Source of the DNA: Notamacropus eugenii
Taxonomy: Eukaryota > Chordata > Mammalia > Diprotodontia > Macropodidae
Reading direction: 5' to 3'
Assembly: GCF_028372415.1 (NCBI RefSeq)
Contig: NC_092873.1
Span: 352,357,246-352,421,245 of the forward strand
Length of the DNA stretch: 64,000 nucleotides
The notes under the pieces were generated by a model that was not told the DNA's origin, searched no databases, and saw only the letters and a list, made by a program, of their open reading frames with translations. The position numbers and the translations under genes are program-made. Below are positions 24,241-35,833 of this stretch, piece after piece; within the stretch, counting starts at the first letter, position 1; every line of letters begins with the position of its first letter.

Positions 24241-25264
24241 GACAGAGAGATGCCAAATACAACTGAGTTTAGAGCAAATGTAAATGCATTCCATTTCAAA
24301 TTCAGGAAATTCTCCATAGAACTAGGGGTAAAAAATAGAATACATTCCACATATGGTTTGTGTTCTATCCCTGTGTCCAGACACAGGAAGAAGAGTGTAT
24401 TTTGTAAGTATGTCTTGGATCTGAACTTTCTAGTGAAAATCCCAGAGTGTAGCAGTACATGTAATTGTGACTATATTTTATTCGTTATTAATAATTTACT
24501 ATGAATGCATTTATATGAGAACTTTACAGATTTTTATGTATAGCTAAAAGACTCATGTACAAAAACATAGATTCTCTTGTTATTATACATACATGTATAT
24601 GCATAACTATGTATATATGCCCACAAAGCAGAATACATATATTTTCTAAACCTGTTATTTCACTGGTTTACCTTTTACCTATCAGTAAAGGAAATCCCTC
24701 CACTAATGCTAATTCATAATCTGACAGTAATTTAAAATTTTATAGAATTCCCTGAGGCTTTGAGAGTTTAAATCTTTTACCCTTGGTCACATAAGTTCAA
24801 TGTCAGAGGCAGGTTTAAAACTCAGGTCTTCCTGACTCCATGACCTCCCTCTAGCGTCTAAGCCATTTTTCTTCTCATATATATATATTCATATTATGTT
24901 TATATATACATATATGTATGCACTGTTACATGCATAGATACACATGCATGCTGTGTGTGTGTGTGTGTACATCAATATCAGTGTTTGTCCTATCTGCATG
25001 CATCCCCTCCATGATTTTATGGACGTTATTACTGTGGGCAAAATAAAATGATAATAACAATTCCCTGATGTCTATTGCTGAGTCTCCCTTGACTTACTTA
25101 GGTAGGTCAAGCATTAGGAGCAATGCACAGGCCTAACACAAAGCATGTCCAAGAGCCTGAGATCCTTCTGGCAAAACCTGGGTGAGCTCAGGGTTACTGC
25201 TGCTTCTGACTCATTGCATAGGATTTTAGTGGAAGATCTATACTACATGTCAGTCTTTGTATAT

Positions 25265-25315
<51 letters not shown>

Positions 25316-25740
25316 AGGTATCTCCCTATCACTTAGCACCACACATATCACCAAAAGGTTGCCTTAAAATAAAGGGGAAAGTGCAAATACTTCAATATGC
25401 TAAGAGTTCATTTTCCCCTTCATCTTCTCCGTTATTATGATTATCTGATGGTAATCACTCAGAGTCAGGGCAACCTGACAAAAATACTTTTGCATAATTC
25501 ATACATACATACCCATATGTACTCACAGGATATATGCAAGAATACATGCATATAGATATAATAATAATATTATATATATAACATTAAAAAGGCCTTTTAT
25601 TCACCCATTTGTTTCATCTCCTTTGTTTCTGTGGGATATTTTGATTCAGAGAGCACCTGAAGTTTTTAGAAATAAGTGTCTTAAAAATAGGACCTATGGG
25701 CATTCCCTTTTTTGTCTCAGAGATTCAGAAAGTTAGTGCA
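24241..25740. other. AT-rich intergenic DNA with MIR and (CA)n
   Basis: Contains a MIR/CORE-SINE piece (about 24750-24870, 'aaactcaggtcttcctgact'), TATA/ATGT-rich simple sequence (24880-24970) and a (CA)n microsatellite at 25268-25312. No gene seen. Confidence 0.5.
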
Positions 25741-25742
25741 GT

Positions 25743-25785
25743 CCTAGCCCAGCCTAGCCCAGCCTAGCCCATCCTAGCCCCAGCC
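25743..25785. repeat. Short tandem repeat, 10-bp unit
   Basis: About four copies of CCTAGCCCAG in tandem, the last diverged. Confidence 0.9.
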
Positions 25786-26399
25786 GTGCAGGAGAAGACC
25801 GGAAAATGAGCAAAAGGGAACTTGAGTTTGGATTCGAGGTTGGGAAGGTTGGCAAAGAAACAGGTCCATGGAGATGAAGCCTTTAGCTCTGCCAAGGGCG
25901 ACCTCAGGTGGAAGAGGGCCTTTCCTTTTGCTTCTATCAAAATTCGATATCATTTCTTCTTAAGCGGGTCACTCCTTGGTAGGATACCCCGAGGATCTTA
26001 TTCTGATCAGGAAAGGAGGCTTGCGAAAGTAAGTTTTTTTGTTCCTCAGTTTCCTCGTCTTTAAGATTCTTTCCATTCTGTGGGTCTTTGGTTCTACTTG
26101 GCGCTAAATTAAGAAATCTCCATCTGCCAGGAAGATTATCGCTCTGACTTAAACCAAGTTGATGGTCACAGTTTAGGCTCCAAAAATTTTGATCCGGGAT
26201 TTGAAACATCAGATTGGCTAGCTGTATTAACTAATCTAATTCACCCATTTCCTTAGCCTCTTAACAGCAGGCCGGCCTACTGTCTACTGGACCACAATGC
26301 CACCTGTTGAAAAGAAAAGATTCCATGTACAACCTTCGTTTCCCAGATACCAAATAGTAGTTATGATGGATTTCGGTCCCCCACCCCCATTTTGACCGG

Positions 26400-27700
26400 T
26401 TGATTGACTGAATTAGCCCAATCACCTGCTTGCTTAGGATTCTTGGGAAATGTAAACTTTTGTTTGTTTTTCTGGAAGGAGGGGATTAGTAAGGAAAGTT
26501 TATTCTCCCACCTCTCCCGGCTTCCTCTCCGGATGCAAATAGGCTATGCAAATAAGTACTTCTTTTCATCTTCCTGGAAGAGGCACCCGGCTCCCCCCCT
26601 TCCCCCTCCTTACCCCCCTCCTCCCTCCCCCGCCTCCTCGCTCCATTTGTGAAATTGAAATGCGCGCATCTGGATCGGCTCAGCACCGAGACATAAAAAC
26701 CAGACTCCTAGTAGTCATTACAAGTTCGGCTCCTCGGCGTCAGCTAAAGAGACTCGCTTCCTTTTCTAGGGCTTAGTCTAGACGGTGTCCGGAAAAAGGC
26801 AGTGATCCAGCCAGTTCAGGTCAATACTAGAAACTCGCCTTTCTCCCAAGGAAAAGGCCTAACTGTGGGTATCAACCTGGATATTTTAAAAAGTGATTTG
26901 GAGCATGCATGATTTCAGTTGTTCCCTCAGTTCTTCCCTTTCTTTCAGTGTTCTAGCCCTCCTGGTGTAGTGGCAGGGTCGGGGACGCCTAAGCGAAACA
27001 GGAGTTAGGACATCAGTTTTCTTATCTGCAAAAAAAGGTATTTTAATAGTTTTACGATTTTTCTGTGTTCCTGAACTTTTCCCTAAACTGGTTTTTCTAC
27101 AGCACTAAGTGGGTTGGGTGGATAATTCAGCCCTCTCCCCCTACTCCAATTAAAAAAAAAATAAAAAGAAAACCCCCCAACTGCATGAACTAGTTTTCTT
27201 CGGCCTTGAACGCGTGGCCTAAATGGTCTTTAATTAGAGCAGAAGAAAATATATCTGGTTTCTCTTCCTCCCTCTAGTGCTCCAGAACTTTGCTAATTAA
27301 ACACCCACTCCCCCCACCCCCCACTAATTTCGTGCTTTTGAGAGTTTCCGACAGAGGCTCTGCAGCCCCTAGCCATCTCTCTGACTGTACCTCCTTTGCT
27401 CCTCCTGTCCCCTGCCCCCATAGGTTCGGGAGTCGCCAAGCTGAGGATAGGGTCTCCGAGGTGGAGTTGGCCTCATTTTGGCAAACAAAGGAGGGGACTC
27501 CTTCCCCCGACCCTGCCCTATTCTGCCTCCCCTTCGCAGTTCCCCAGTATAAGTCTTTGGACCTGAAGGCGACACACGTGGCATTCTCTGGAACTGGCCA
27601 GAAGTTCCAGCCACAGCAGGTTCGTCCCCCTTTTCACATCACAGGAGGTGCGCTTCCGGCAGGAAAGAGACCTAACTGTCCTCGAAAAGAGAGTTAAGAG
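26400..27700. promoter_or_regulatory. GC-rich, promoter-like single-copy block
   Basis: Starts with ATGCAAAT-like octamers (26533-26552), then a pyrimidine-rich tract, an ATGCGCGCAT palindrome (26658-26667) and a CATAAAA box at 26692-26698 set in CpG-containing DNA. 27290-27700 is again C-rich and single-copy. It lies about 4 kb 5' of the HOX10-like exon, so it could be the former HOXB10 promoter/exon 1 area or a separate enhancer. I found no peptide match to Hox10 exon 1. Confidence 0.3.
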
Positions 27701-27992
27701 TTACATCTCCTTCAGGGATGGGGTCGTCGCTGCTTGTCTGGAGCACATTGAAGGGAATCTTTCACTATCTATTCTAATGCTTTACTATTGGGCAGACACA
27801 CAGGCTGAATCACCATAGGAAGGCGTCAGGATTTGCTCCTATCACTTAAAATGAGTCTCCACTGAAACTGTGCAGGAAATGAGTATTTTTTTTGCTTCAG
27901 GCTTCATTCAGAATCACCTTATGAAACCATTCATTCACTTTCCTCCCCCAAATAATTCCACACGTATGAATCTGGACTCAGGGGTTTGCTTC

Positions 27993-28031
<39 letters not shown>

Positions 28032-30435
28032 TTTCTAAGAAGGGGGGCTGATTTTTCGTAATGGAGGCAGTTGTCTAAAAAATTCCAGTGTAAAGAAAGG
28101 GAGAACACTTCGATACACACCCCTTTTTCCCTCTCTCCATCAGTCTTAAGTAGGTTTGTGCCTGAGTGAATGTTTCAGATAATTGCCTCAATTCTCCCAT
28201 TCACTTTGTGAGTGTAGAAATGGACCGTTAATGTTTCCAGCATCAGGGACTTTGGGGAAAGATATTTTAAGTGAAATGGTCTTTGCTTCTTTGGGTATAG
28301 GAGGATTGAGGACTTTTGGTTTAATCATTGCTTCCATTTAGGCACAATTCACAGTGTTAAGAAAATTTCCTGAACACACAGGGAGAGTAACCAATTTGTC
28401 TTGGGACACAGCTAATAAGTACAGCAGGTAGCATTTGAACTCAGGTCTTCCTGAATCTGAGACTGATCTGCTATTCAAGCCTGTCTCTCATAATGGGAGA
28501 TTGGAAAAAATCAAGAGATATAATGGCTCTGTAGGTTTTTATTTGCGTATAGCCTGGTTCTTTCTCAAGTGTCTCTGTGGAATGCTGATTCTGTGCACCT
28601 TCCCTGCTTACTAATTATCTGTTTCTGGTGATACTGGAGGAAAGAAATTAAGAACATTAGGAACTGGGAAATAGAAAATCAGATGTAGGGATTTTGTTGT
28701 TGCTGCTCTTGTTCAGTCGGTTCCGACTTTTCATGACCCCATTTGAGGATTTCTTGGCAAAAATGCTGGAGTGGTTTGCTATTTCATTTTTCAGCTCATT
28801 TTACAGGTGAGAAAATTGAGGCAAACAGGGTTAAGTGACTTGCCCAGGGTGACAGAGCTAAGAAGTGTATGAGGTCAGATTTAAACTCAGGTCTTCCAGA
28901 CTCCAGGTCCTCAGTATATCCAGCTGTCCGGTAGGGATTTTACCTGTCACATAACTAAAGAGAGCTCCTCTATCAGTCTCTCAGGGTGTGTGGAAGACTA
29001 AGACAATTAAATCGACTAATCAGATTCTGAAACATGTTTGCCTGAAATAGCCAAATAATTGGTAAAGAAGAAATGTTGCATTGAATTGTCCTGATAATTG
29101 TTCCAATTTTTACTCCCTTTTGCATTCGTGATATTACACACTGCTGCCTCCCCAGCCTGTGTAGAAAGATCCATTTTCCTGCTCATAGGTGTGGAAATGA
29201 GGTATCTGATGAATTGTTCAGGAACCAGAAGGGGTTGTTCATAGCTGGGCATCAGGGAGATTTCTCTGATTAGAAAACACTTCTGGATATATTTTTTTAA
29301 ACGTTAAAAGAACAGAAAGGGCCTCAATCATCCAAGTTCCTTACTGCTGTGGCACCCTGATATCTGCTCTCATTTGTTTAGCTTCCTCAACCATCCCACC
29401 TGATCCCTTCCTCACAATCCTATCCTATTCTTTTGCCCTATCCTAGGAATAAACTAAATGGAGGTAGATTCACTCTTCAGGGTTTGCAAGGCAAATGTCA
29501 ACTCTTAAAGCTCGTAAGGGGTACAGTGGTGGTCAGGAGCCCCCCCCCCCCACTTTGTTTTCTATCAAATCTATCTGGATCCTGGGAGTGAGCCTCAGAA
29601 TTTGTCCGGAATAGGTTGCAGGAAGGGACAGGTCCTTCCCTTACTTTTCCGGACTTTTAAGCCAAATACCTATGGACTTGAGTGCTGCCCAAGTCATCTT
29701 GGAAGGGAAGCCCATAGCATAAGATATTGATCCTTACCTTTCCCTTACCTTGGCATCATTTCTGGGTGTCATAGCAGTGTAGAGTTTCTGTTCAAAGGAC
29801 CAGAAGAAGTGTTTATTCCTCTCCACACTCCTTGGATCTGGAGCCAGCATGATTAGGATGATACTTATTTTCCCACTCAAGTCCTCCTCTAGCCCTTTAA
29901 CATTCCCCCAGGCCCTTCTTCCAGAAGCTCCCTCCCAGGTTTAGTTCTCAGTTCCAGCTGGAACCGCCCCTTTCCTTGGTTGGATGAATCCCACAGAAAG
30001 GGGGGGGGGGGGAGAGTTTCTTATTTTCTGCTTTTTTCCTTCTCCACCTACCCCCCCAACACCACTGAACTCCATGTTCAGAAGGCTTCCTTTAAGGGTT
30101 TCATAAAAATTCCTAGCATTTTCCGCATAGGAAAAAAAAGGAAGCAATAGTTCGGAAAACACAGGTTCTATTTAAAGGGAAGGCTACATTTATTGAAGCA
30201 ATTCTCCTGTTTAAGGGTAGATTGTGAAGAATTAATGATGATCTATCTTTCTGTCCCAAGATCTAACCCCAGAGTGTTCAATTTTCTTGTGACCCTTGAT
30301 AAACCACGCATTCCTCTAGCTTTGCTTTTCTTTTTCTCTGTGAAAGGATGGTAGTATCAAGAAGAGGAATCTCTCTATGAGGGCATCTGGAGTCAAAAGA
30401 TTCAGGTTTGAGTCGTAGCTCTGTTATTTGGTATT
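27701..30435. other. Intergenic DNA with SINEs
   Basis: Contains (CA)n at 27995-28029, a MIR piece near 28400-28490, and the CORE-SINE listed at 28692-28930. The rest, 28930-30435, shows C- and G-homopolymer runs near 29542 and 30000 but no gene or named repeat. Confidence 0.45.
28692..28930 (+). repeat. Marsupial CORE-SINE
   Basis: Well preserved copy: 'gttgctgctcttgttcagtc' head, 'cttttcatgaccccatttg', 'atgctggagtggtttgct', 'aaacagggttaagtgacttg' and 'tttaaactcaggtcttccag'. Same family as 4203-4431. Confidence 0.8.
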
Positions 30436-30439
30436 TCAG

Positions 30440-30720
30440 AATCATAGAATCTAGATCTGAAGAGGAGCCTTGCAACTCATCTAGTTTCACACCCCTAATT
30501 TTACAGATGAGCACTCTGGGGCCCAGAAAGAGGAGTTAACTTGCCCAAGGTCACACAGGAATTCCAACCCAGGTCCTTTCACTTCAAGTACCATGCTTCT
30601 GACACCACCCACAACTGTCAAGTAAGCTGGTTTCCTTCTCTGGGCCTCAGTCCTCATCTGTAAAACAAGAAGGTTCCACCACAGGATTTGAGGGGTTCTT
30701 CCTCGTCCTGACATTCTAGG
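30440..30720. repeat. MIR-family SINE next to the HOX10-like exon
   Basis: 'taattttacagatgagcact', 'aacttgcccaaggtcacaca' and 'ctgggcctcagtcctcatct' are two MIR-type segments back to back. They end about 80 bases before the splice acceptor of the HOX10 remnant. Confidence 0.65.
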
Positions 30721-30800
30721 AGTCTATGGCTGTTTTCCTCTCTCTCCCAACTCTCCTCCACTCCCAGGTCGCTTAACTATATTTGTCTTGCTTGGCAGAG

Positions 30801-31136
30801 GGCACCAAAGACGATGTCCCGGGGGCAACTGGCTAAGAGCCAGTTTAGGGCGGCCAGAGAAAGCTGAACCCCTGCAACCAACACCAGATCTTGGAGCTGG
30901 AGAAAGAATTCCGTTTTAGCATGTACCTGACTCGTGAGCGCCGCCTAGAGATCAGCTGCAGCGTCAACCTGACGGATAGACAAATGAAAATCTGGTTCCA
31001 GAATCCGAGAACGAAAGTGAAAAAACCCAGCCCGACCACCCGGGAGCGTCACCCCTGGCAGCGCTATTTCCCCTGTGACAGGGATACGGCCGGCTCTCGT
31101 GGGCTTGTATACGTGAACAGGCAGGTTCGGGATTAG
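30801..31136 (+). pseudogene. HOXB10: HOXB10 remnant: decayed exon 2 with Hox10-type homeodomain
   Basis: A pyrimidine/T-rich run and CAG (30796-30798) precede what was exon 2. NWL is readable at 30827-30835, matching the Hox10 pre-homeodomain motif NWLTAKSG. A net 4-base insertion and a TAG at 30846-30848 follow. The 60 codons from 30852 to 31031 then align to a Hox10 homeodomain without a gap: [19 protein letters not shown] (the Hox10 signature) and NLTDRQ are kept, as are W48, F49, N51 and R53. Changes include R5L, Y8C, L21R, R36C, R52P and M54T; a proline in helix 3 should spoil DNA binding. The frame stays open to TAG 31134-31136, with a tail unlike Hox10. It sits 4.4 kb 5' of miR-196 and 12 kb 5' of HOXB9, the place of HOXB10 in fish. 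Exon 1 was not found. It could also be a retained peptide-coding or enhancer sequence. Assignment to Hox10 is strong; loss of function is likely. Confidence 0.88.
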
Positions 31137-31329
31137 GGTGGGAGATGGAGGAGAAGGGAAAGGAATTGTATGTACAATTGTTGAGGATGTTAGAAGGATC
31201 TCTTTTGGGGGCTGCGAGGCAAAGAGTATGGAAGTATTGTTCTTCTGGTCCGTCTCTACACTCAGTGTTACTTCATAATCTGGATCATATATTCTTCTTC
31301 TCCCCAAACAACAAAAATATGAATTACGA

Positions 31330-31560
31330 GAACAATCGCTTGTGTTTTCATAGCGCTTTGCAGTTAGAAAGCACTTTCATATTTTATATTTCATCTACCC
31401 TCTTCAACAGTCCTGTAGGATAGACAGAGCAGGGATTATTATTTCCATTTTGCAGACAAGAAAATAATCTTAGAGAGCTAAAGTCGATCTTCTTCTCTGA
31501 GTCCTATTTTTCTCTGAAAAAAAAAAAAAAAAGAGGTACTTGGACTAGCTGGTTTCTAAA
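31330..31560. repeat. MIR-family SINE
   Basis: 'catagcgctttgcagttag', 'tattatttccattttgcag' and a poly-A run near 31517 mark a MIRb-type copy just 3' of the HOX10 remnant. Confidence 0.6.
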
Positions 31561-34500
31561 TTCACTTCCCCCAGGACCCTGCTTTGGGTCATGTTGTTTG
31601 TTATTCCGTTAAAGAAGGAGAATGGGGGAAGGGAGTGTTGCCCTTAATTGTAATAGCTTGGGTCTCTGTACATCTCAATTTTTCCTGCTAATTTCCTAGA
31701 TTGGAAAAACGATTTGGGGCGAGGGGCCGACTGCGCGAGTATTCAAACTTTTAAAAATGAAATATTGTCTATACAGCCTTAATTCACTACATCCTGTAGA
31801 CAGGCTTTTTTAGCAGTTGCTGAACATCTCTATATCTACACCTCTTTGATGGTTTTGATTGGAGAAGTTAAACTGTCTCGTTTTTGACATAATGAGGAAT
31901 GCAGTACCTAGGTGGATTTGGACTATCACAAAGTTATATTAGGGCCAGAAATCTGTGCAACCAGAAGAGCAGTGCTAGAACACCTATTATGTAGAGGTGG
32001 CTATGACGGGTCAGCATAGCACCCACCCCTCCCCACCCCCCACCCTGGCTTCAAAGTTCTCCAATACTCTTTGGGAAATTTGTAGAATATGCATTCATGT
32101 AATGGCTGGATAGTCTTGGTCTCTAGTCTTGGATGCCAACCATTCCCAGGGCCAGTACTGGTAAATGGGGAAGCAGCTAAGAAGGTATCATAACAATATT
32201 TTAAATAAAAATGTTGCATTACAAAGAGATAAATAAACAAGTGAGACAACTGTAGTAGGGGGAGGAGGATAGATAGCTCAGGGCTCTTTCTATATCCTGT
32301 AATATTCGTGTTTGTGTGGGTTAGAAACAGCTTCCTGTTTGAAAGCTATTCACGAATGCTCTCTCTTCATGAATGTGATCTCTCTCTGTCTCTCTGTCTG
32401 TCTCTGTCTCTGTCTCCGTCTCTCTCTCTCCTCTCTGTCACACAGGCATAATCTGCCTGTCTGATTTGTGCTCTTGTCTTTGTCATTCTCCCTATGTATG
32501 TTCCTTTTCCTCTGTCTTTCTCCTTCTCTTTTCTCTTTCGCACTCTGAAGAGAGAGAAGGAAATTGTCCTCCCAACACCCTTTCCCATTCTCTGTCTATA
32601 GGACATCATGGAGAATTAGCAATTATGAGGTCAATCTAGGAAGAGTAGTCCAATTATGTGCATTTTTCTGGTGCCCAGGCTCCCCTCCCTTTTCTCCTAA
32701 CAGAAATAAAAACAGCCACCTGGCTCTTCCCAGGCTTTACTAAACAAACCATAAAATCCACTTTAGCCACAATTACCAGAAAATTGAGGCCACAGTGATG
32801 GGCGCTTGGGTTTCAGGGCTCAGTCTGTATGTATGGCTGAGAAGGGAAGAGGAACGGGTCCATGAAAGCTGGTTACCACTGTGCAGTTGATATTCCAGTT
32901 ACCTTCTGACTCTAGGATTCCACATGTAGGCACATACAGTGGGACACTGTCATTCAGGGAAGGTAACTAAATAATCGGGACTAACCTTCATCTTTTTTTC
33001 CCCTTGAACTATTGGCATCTTGTCGGCAACGTTGGTAGCTGTCCTGTCGGTAGCTGGAATGATTCAGATAAATGAGTAGATTCCTTCACTATGTTGATGT
33101 AGATTTAGCTTCAATTTGGTTCTCTCCTACCCAGCCAAAATCTTCAGAAGAATAGAGCAAGAGAGGCTCAGTGGAAAATTGGTTTTGGTTTGCAGAGTTT
33201 CCTTGGTCAAAAGTATCCTTAAAATTTTCTCAGCCCTCTTTTGTCCCCAGTGCTTACTTGCACTGGCCCTCTAGCAAGGATTCTTTTCCCTTTTCCAGAA
33301 AAACAAAAGAAAATCAACTACTACTTTCCCCCTCCTCCCATCCCACCCCCCCAAAAAACAAAAACCCTAACAATGAAAATAAAGCCTAGTCAGTAACACA
33401 AACTATTGTGGAGGCAGGCTTTTTGATATGACATGTCTTAATTATCCAGAATTCTGCCATGACTGTAGTCATTCTTCTGTCGGTCTCTTCTCTTTTGCTT
33501 TTACTTACCCGGATCTCCTCCCATATCCTTTTTCTTTAGGAGGGCCCCTAAAACCTGCCCCATCCACCCCCACCAACTCCATGGTGTAAAGTAATTGCCC
33601 ATCTACACTAGCAAAGCAGTGAATTAAGGCAACGATTTCAATGATTTCCTCCTCGCTCACCAAAAAAAATAAATAAATAAAAATTCATCTTCCATTGAAA
33701 CATTTAGATAACTGAGGTAAAAATGGGTGAGGAGGTCTTTGCCTGGAAATATCCCCAGGTCTCTGCTCCATTGGTAGATAGGAAGAGAACTTGAGATGTG
33801 TAGTTTTCAATAGAGTCAAGAGTCAAGCTCTTTGCACGACAGAGGGTCTCAGGGCACGAGGCTGACTCAGGGGTCTGGCCCAGAGTTGATGATTTTTTTC
33901 CTGTTTTTCCCATTGTTTCATGGACCAAAGATCTGGTACTAAAGTTCCATCAGTCTATTTCTTGTTCCTTCCTCCTCTCATTCCCCACATCTCTGGTTAG
34001 GACTGGGTCAATCCTCTTTTGGAAACATTTAGCAGCGTCAAAAAGGTGGGGCTGGTGGGGGATGGTTAAGTCAATATTCTAAAGGAGGCCAGAGCTGGTT
34101 TTTTCTTTCAGTACAAAGTACTATCTTCAGAGAAGAAAGACACCAAGGCTAGTCCCTCTATTTCTCGCTCGTAAATTTGTTTCCCCTTCTTTTTAGCCTG
34201 CCCTACCCCCCCCCCCCCACTCCCAACCCCCAGTTGCTTTTCTTCTCTGCACTTGAGGGCATGTAAACTGTTGGAAGTTCATCAACATAGTGAACTTTTA
34301 TTGTATTTCCGGTACCTTAGATTTATACTTCAGCCCCACCCAGGCAGGGCGAGTGGAGGGGGAAAGCTGAGGCATTGAGTTAGGGCTGGGTCTGTCTTCT
34401 TGTGGACTTCTTTGATTAGGCATTGCCCTTCACTCCCTCAGAGAGTTATCCTTTCTCAAAAACTTAAGTTTGGGTGTGGAGAGCTGGGAAATGAATTTAA

Positions 34501-35540
34501 TTCCCATACTCTCAGTCCAACTCTCCACCAACATATCAGCTTCTCAGGTAAGTCTGATATTTCCATCAGCAGGACCCAGCTACCCAAGCTGTGTTGCTTT
34601 CAGGTGGGGGAGGGAAGCTAGTCTGTGTGAGAATGCATTGTGATTTGGGGGGAGGATTAATGGGGGGAAATGTCTGGAAATTGAGGCCAGGAAGCAAATG
34701 GAAGTCATTCTCAATTCCCTATTTTCCAGTAAAAACTCAAAGCTCCTGTTGGAAATAATGCTTTTAATATTCAATTCAGTTGCCCTCCCTCCCCTAATGG
34801 AAACCCCTGTCCCATCTCTTCCAAAGAACATCCCAAACCCTAGCCAGCTCACTAAACTTTTCATTCTGTTACATGCTTTTTAGTCTACCCTCACTGTCCT
34901 TGTGAATCTTCTGTCGGTGCCTGTCTCTCTCCTTCTCTGTGTGTCTCTCGATCTTTGGCTTTCCCCAACTGATCTCATTGGGGAAGGCAGGCTGGAGATT
35001 TTGGGGACAGGGCTGTCTGCCTCATGGATTCTCATCGTTTGAAATGTGTTATCCTTTGAACAACTCAGAAATTTGGGGAGAGAGTTAAAGGTAAACTAAA
35101 AGAATATATGGCAAGTGTAGACACCTCTCCAGGTCACTTAGATTTTTTTTTAAGTCCTTTAACCTGTTGAGATCAAAAGCTGCTATTTGGAAAGACTGGA
35201 TGCAAAGACAAGGTGGAAAACCATCAAGGTGAAGGGAAAATAAGGGATTGTTCTGGCTGCCAAGTTCCCTCTGCCTGTTTCACTTCAGTCTAGCTGAGAA
35301 TCTTTGGGGCAAAGAAGGGAGAAGAGTGATGCCCCCGACAAATAAGAAATCATTTCACTTCTTATATCCTGTCTCGGAATCAAATTTTTTGTTGTTTTTG
35401 TTCCCTAGCAACTGTTTTCTATTAAGAAAGAGGACTGAAGGAAAAAGTTTTAACTCGCAACTGATGTCAGATAAAATGGCCCCAGAGGCCTCGCCTTGGG
35501 TCAGCCAAGTCCCTGACCCAGAGCACGGATTGAGAACTGC
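31561..35540. other. Single-copy DNA between HOXB10 remnant and miR-196
   Basis: No gene and no clear transposon. A C/T-rich simple tract lies at 32380-32440. 32735-32790 has CATAAAATCC and CCACAATTACC motifs and could be a regulatory block. Short open frames have no recognisable homology. Confidence 0.45.
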
Positions 35541-35541
35541 T

Positions 35542-35615
35542 CAGTGGGTTAGGTAGTTTCCTGTTGTTGGGCCTAGATTTCTAAACACAAGAACATCAAA
35601 CCACCTGATTCACTG
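35542..35615 (+). ncRNA. MIR196A1: miR-196 precursor of the HOXB cluster
   Basis: The mature 5p strand is 35550-35571, starting TAGGTAGTTTCCTGTTG. The 3p arm is 35588-35608, and the outer stem pairs CAGTG (35542-35546) with CACTG (35611-35615). Locus and loop match the miR-196a-1 gene that lies 5' of HOXB9 in vertebrates. It represses HOX mRNAs, chiefly HOXB8 and HOXB7, in the Argonaute complex. Unusually, nucleotide 12 (35561) is C as in miR-196b; human miR-196a has A. The 3p arm is also diverged, leaving mismatches opposite nucleotides 11 and 12 and one further along. The seed (nt 2-8, AGGTAGT) is intact, so it is probably functional. Confidence 0.93.
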
Positions 35616-35766
35616 CAGTTACTGTTCGTCGGTCAGCCTGGGAGGGTCTGGGAGCCGGGCAGACACAAGGCGAAAGAGGGAGAAGGCAGAGAGATCTGGC
35701 ACCAGTCAAAGATGGGGGAAGAACATGCGGGAAGAGAGCATAATTGGGCAAAAGCTCCCTCCTGCT

Positions 35767-35769
<3 letters not shown>

Positions 35770-35831
<62 letters not shown>
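35770..35831. repeat. (CT)n microsatellite
   Basis: About 30 CT units, beginning 155 bases downstream of the miR-196 hairpin. Confidence 0.95.

Positions 35832-35833
<2 letters not shown>

Noticed and set aside
27290-27697. 135-aa open frame 3 kb 5' of the HOX10 remnant, considered as HOXB10 exon 1
   Set aside because: No Hox10 exon 1 motif can be read in any frame; the proline-rich start comes from a C-run.
29464-29478. VDSLF, similar to the VDSLIS motif of the Hox10 N-terminus
   Set aside because: Five residues with a stop just upstream and no further match; expected by chance.
30945-31307. 120-aa antisense open frame over the HOX10 remnant
   Set aside because: Shadow of the homeobox; no homology of its own.
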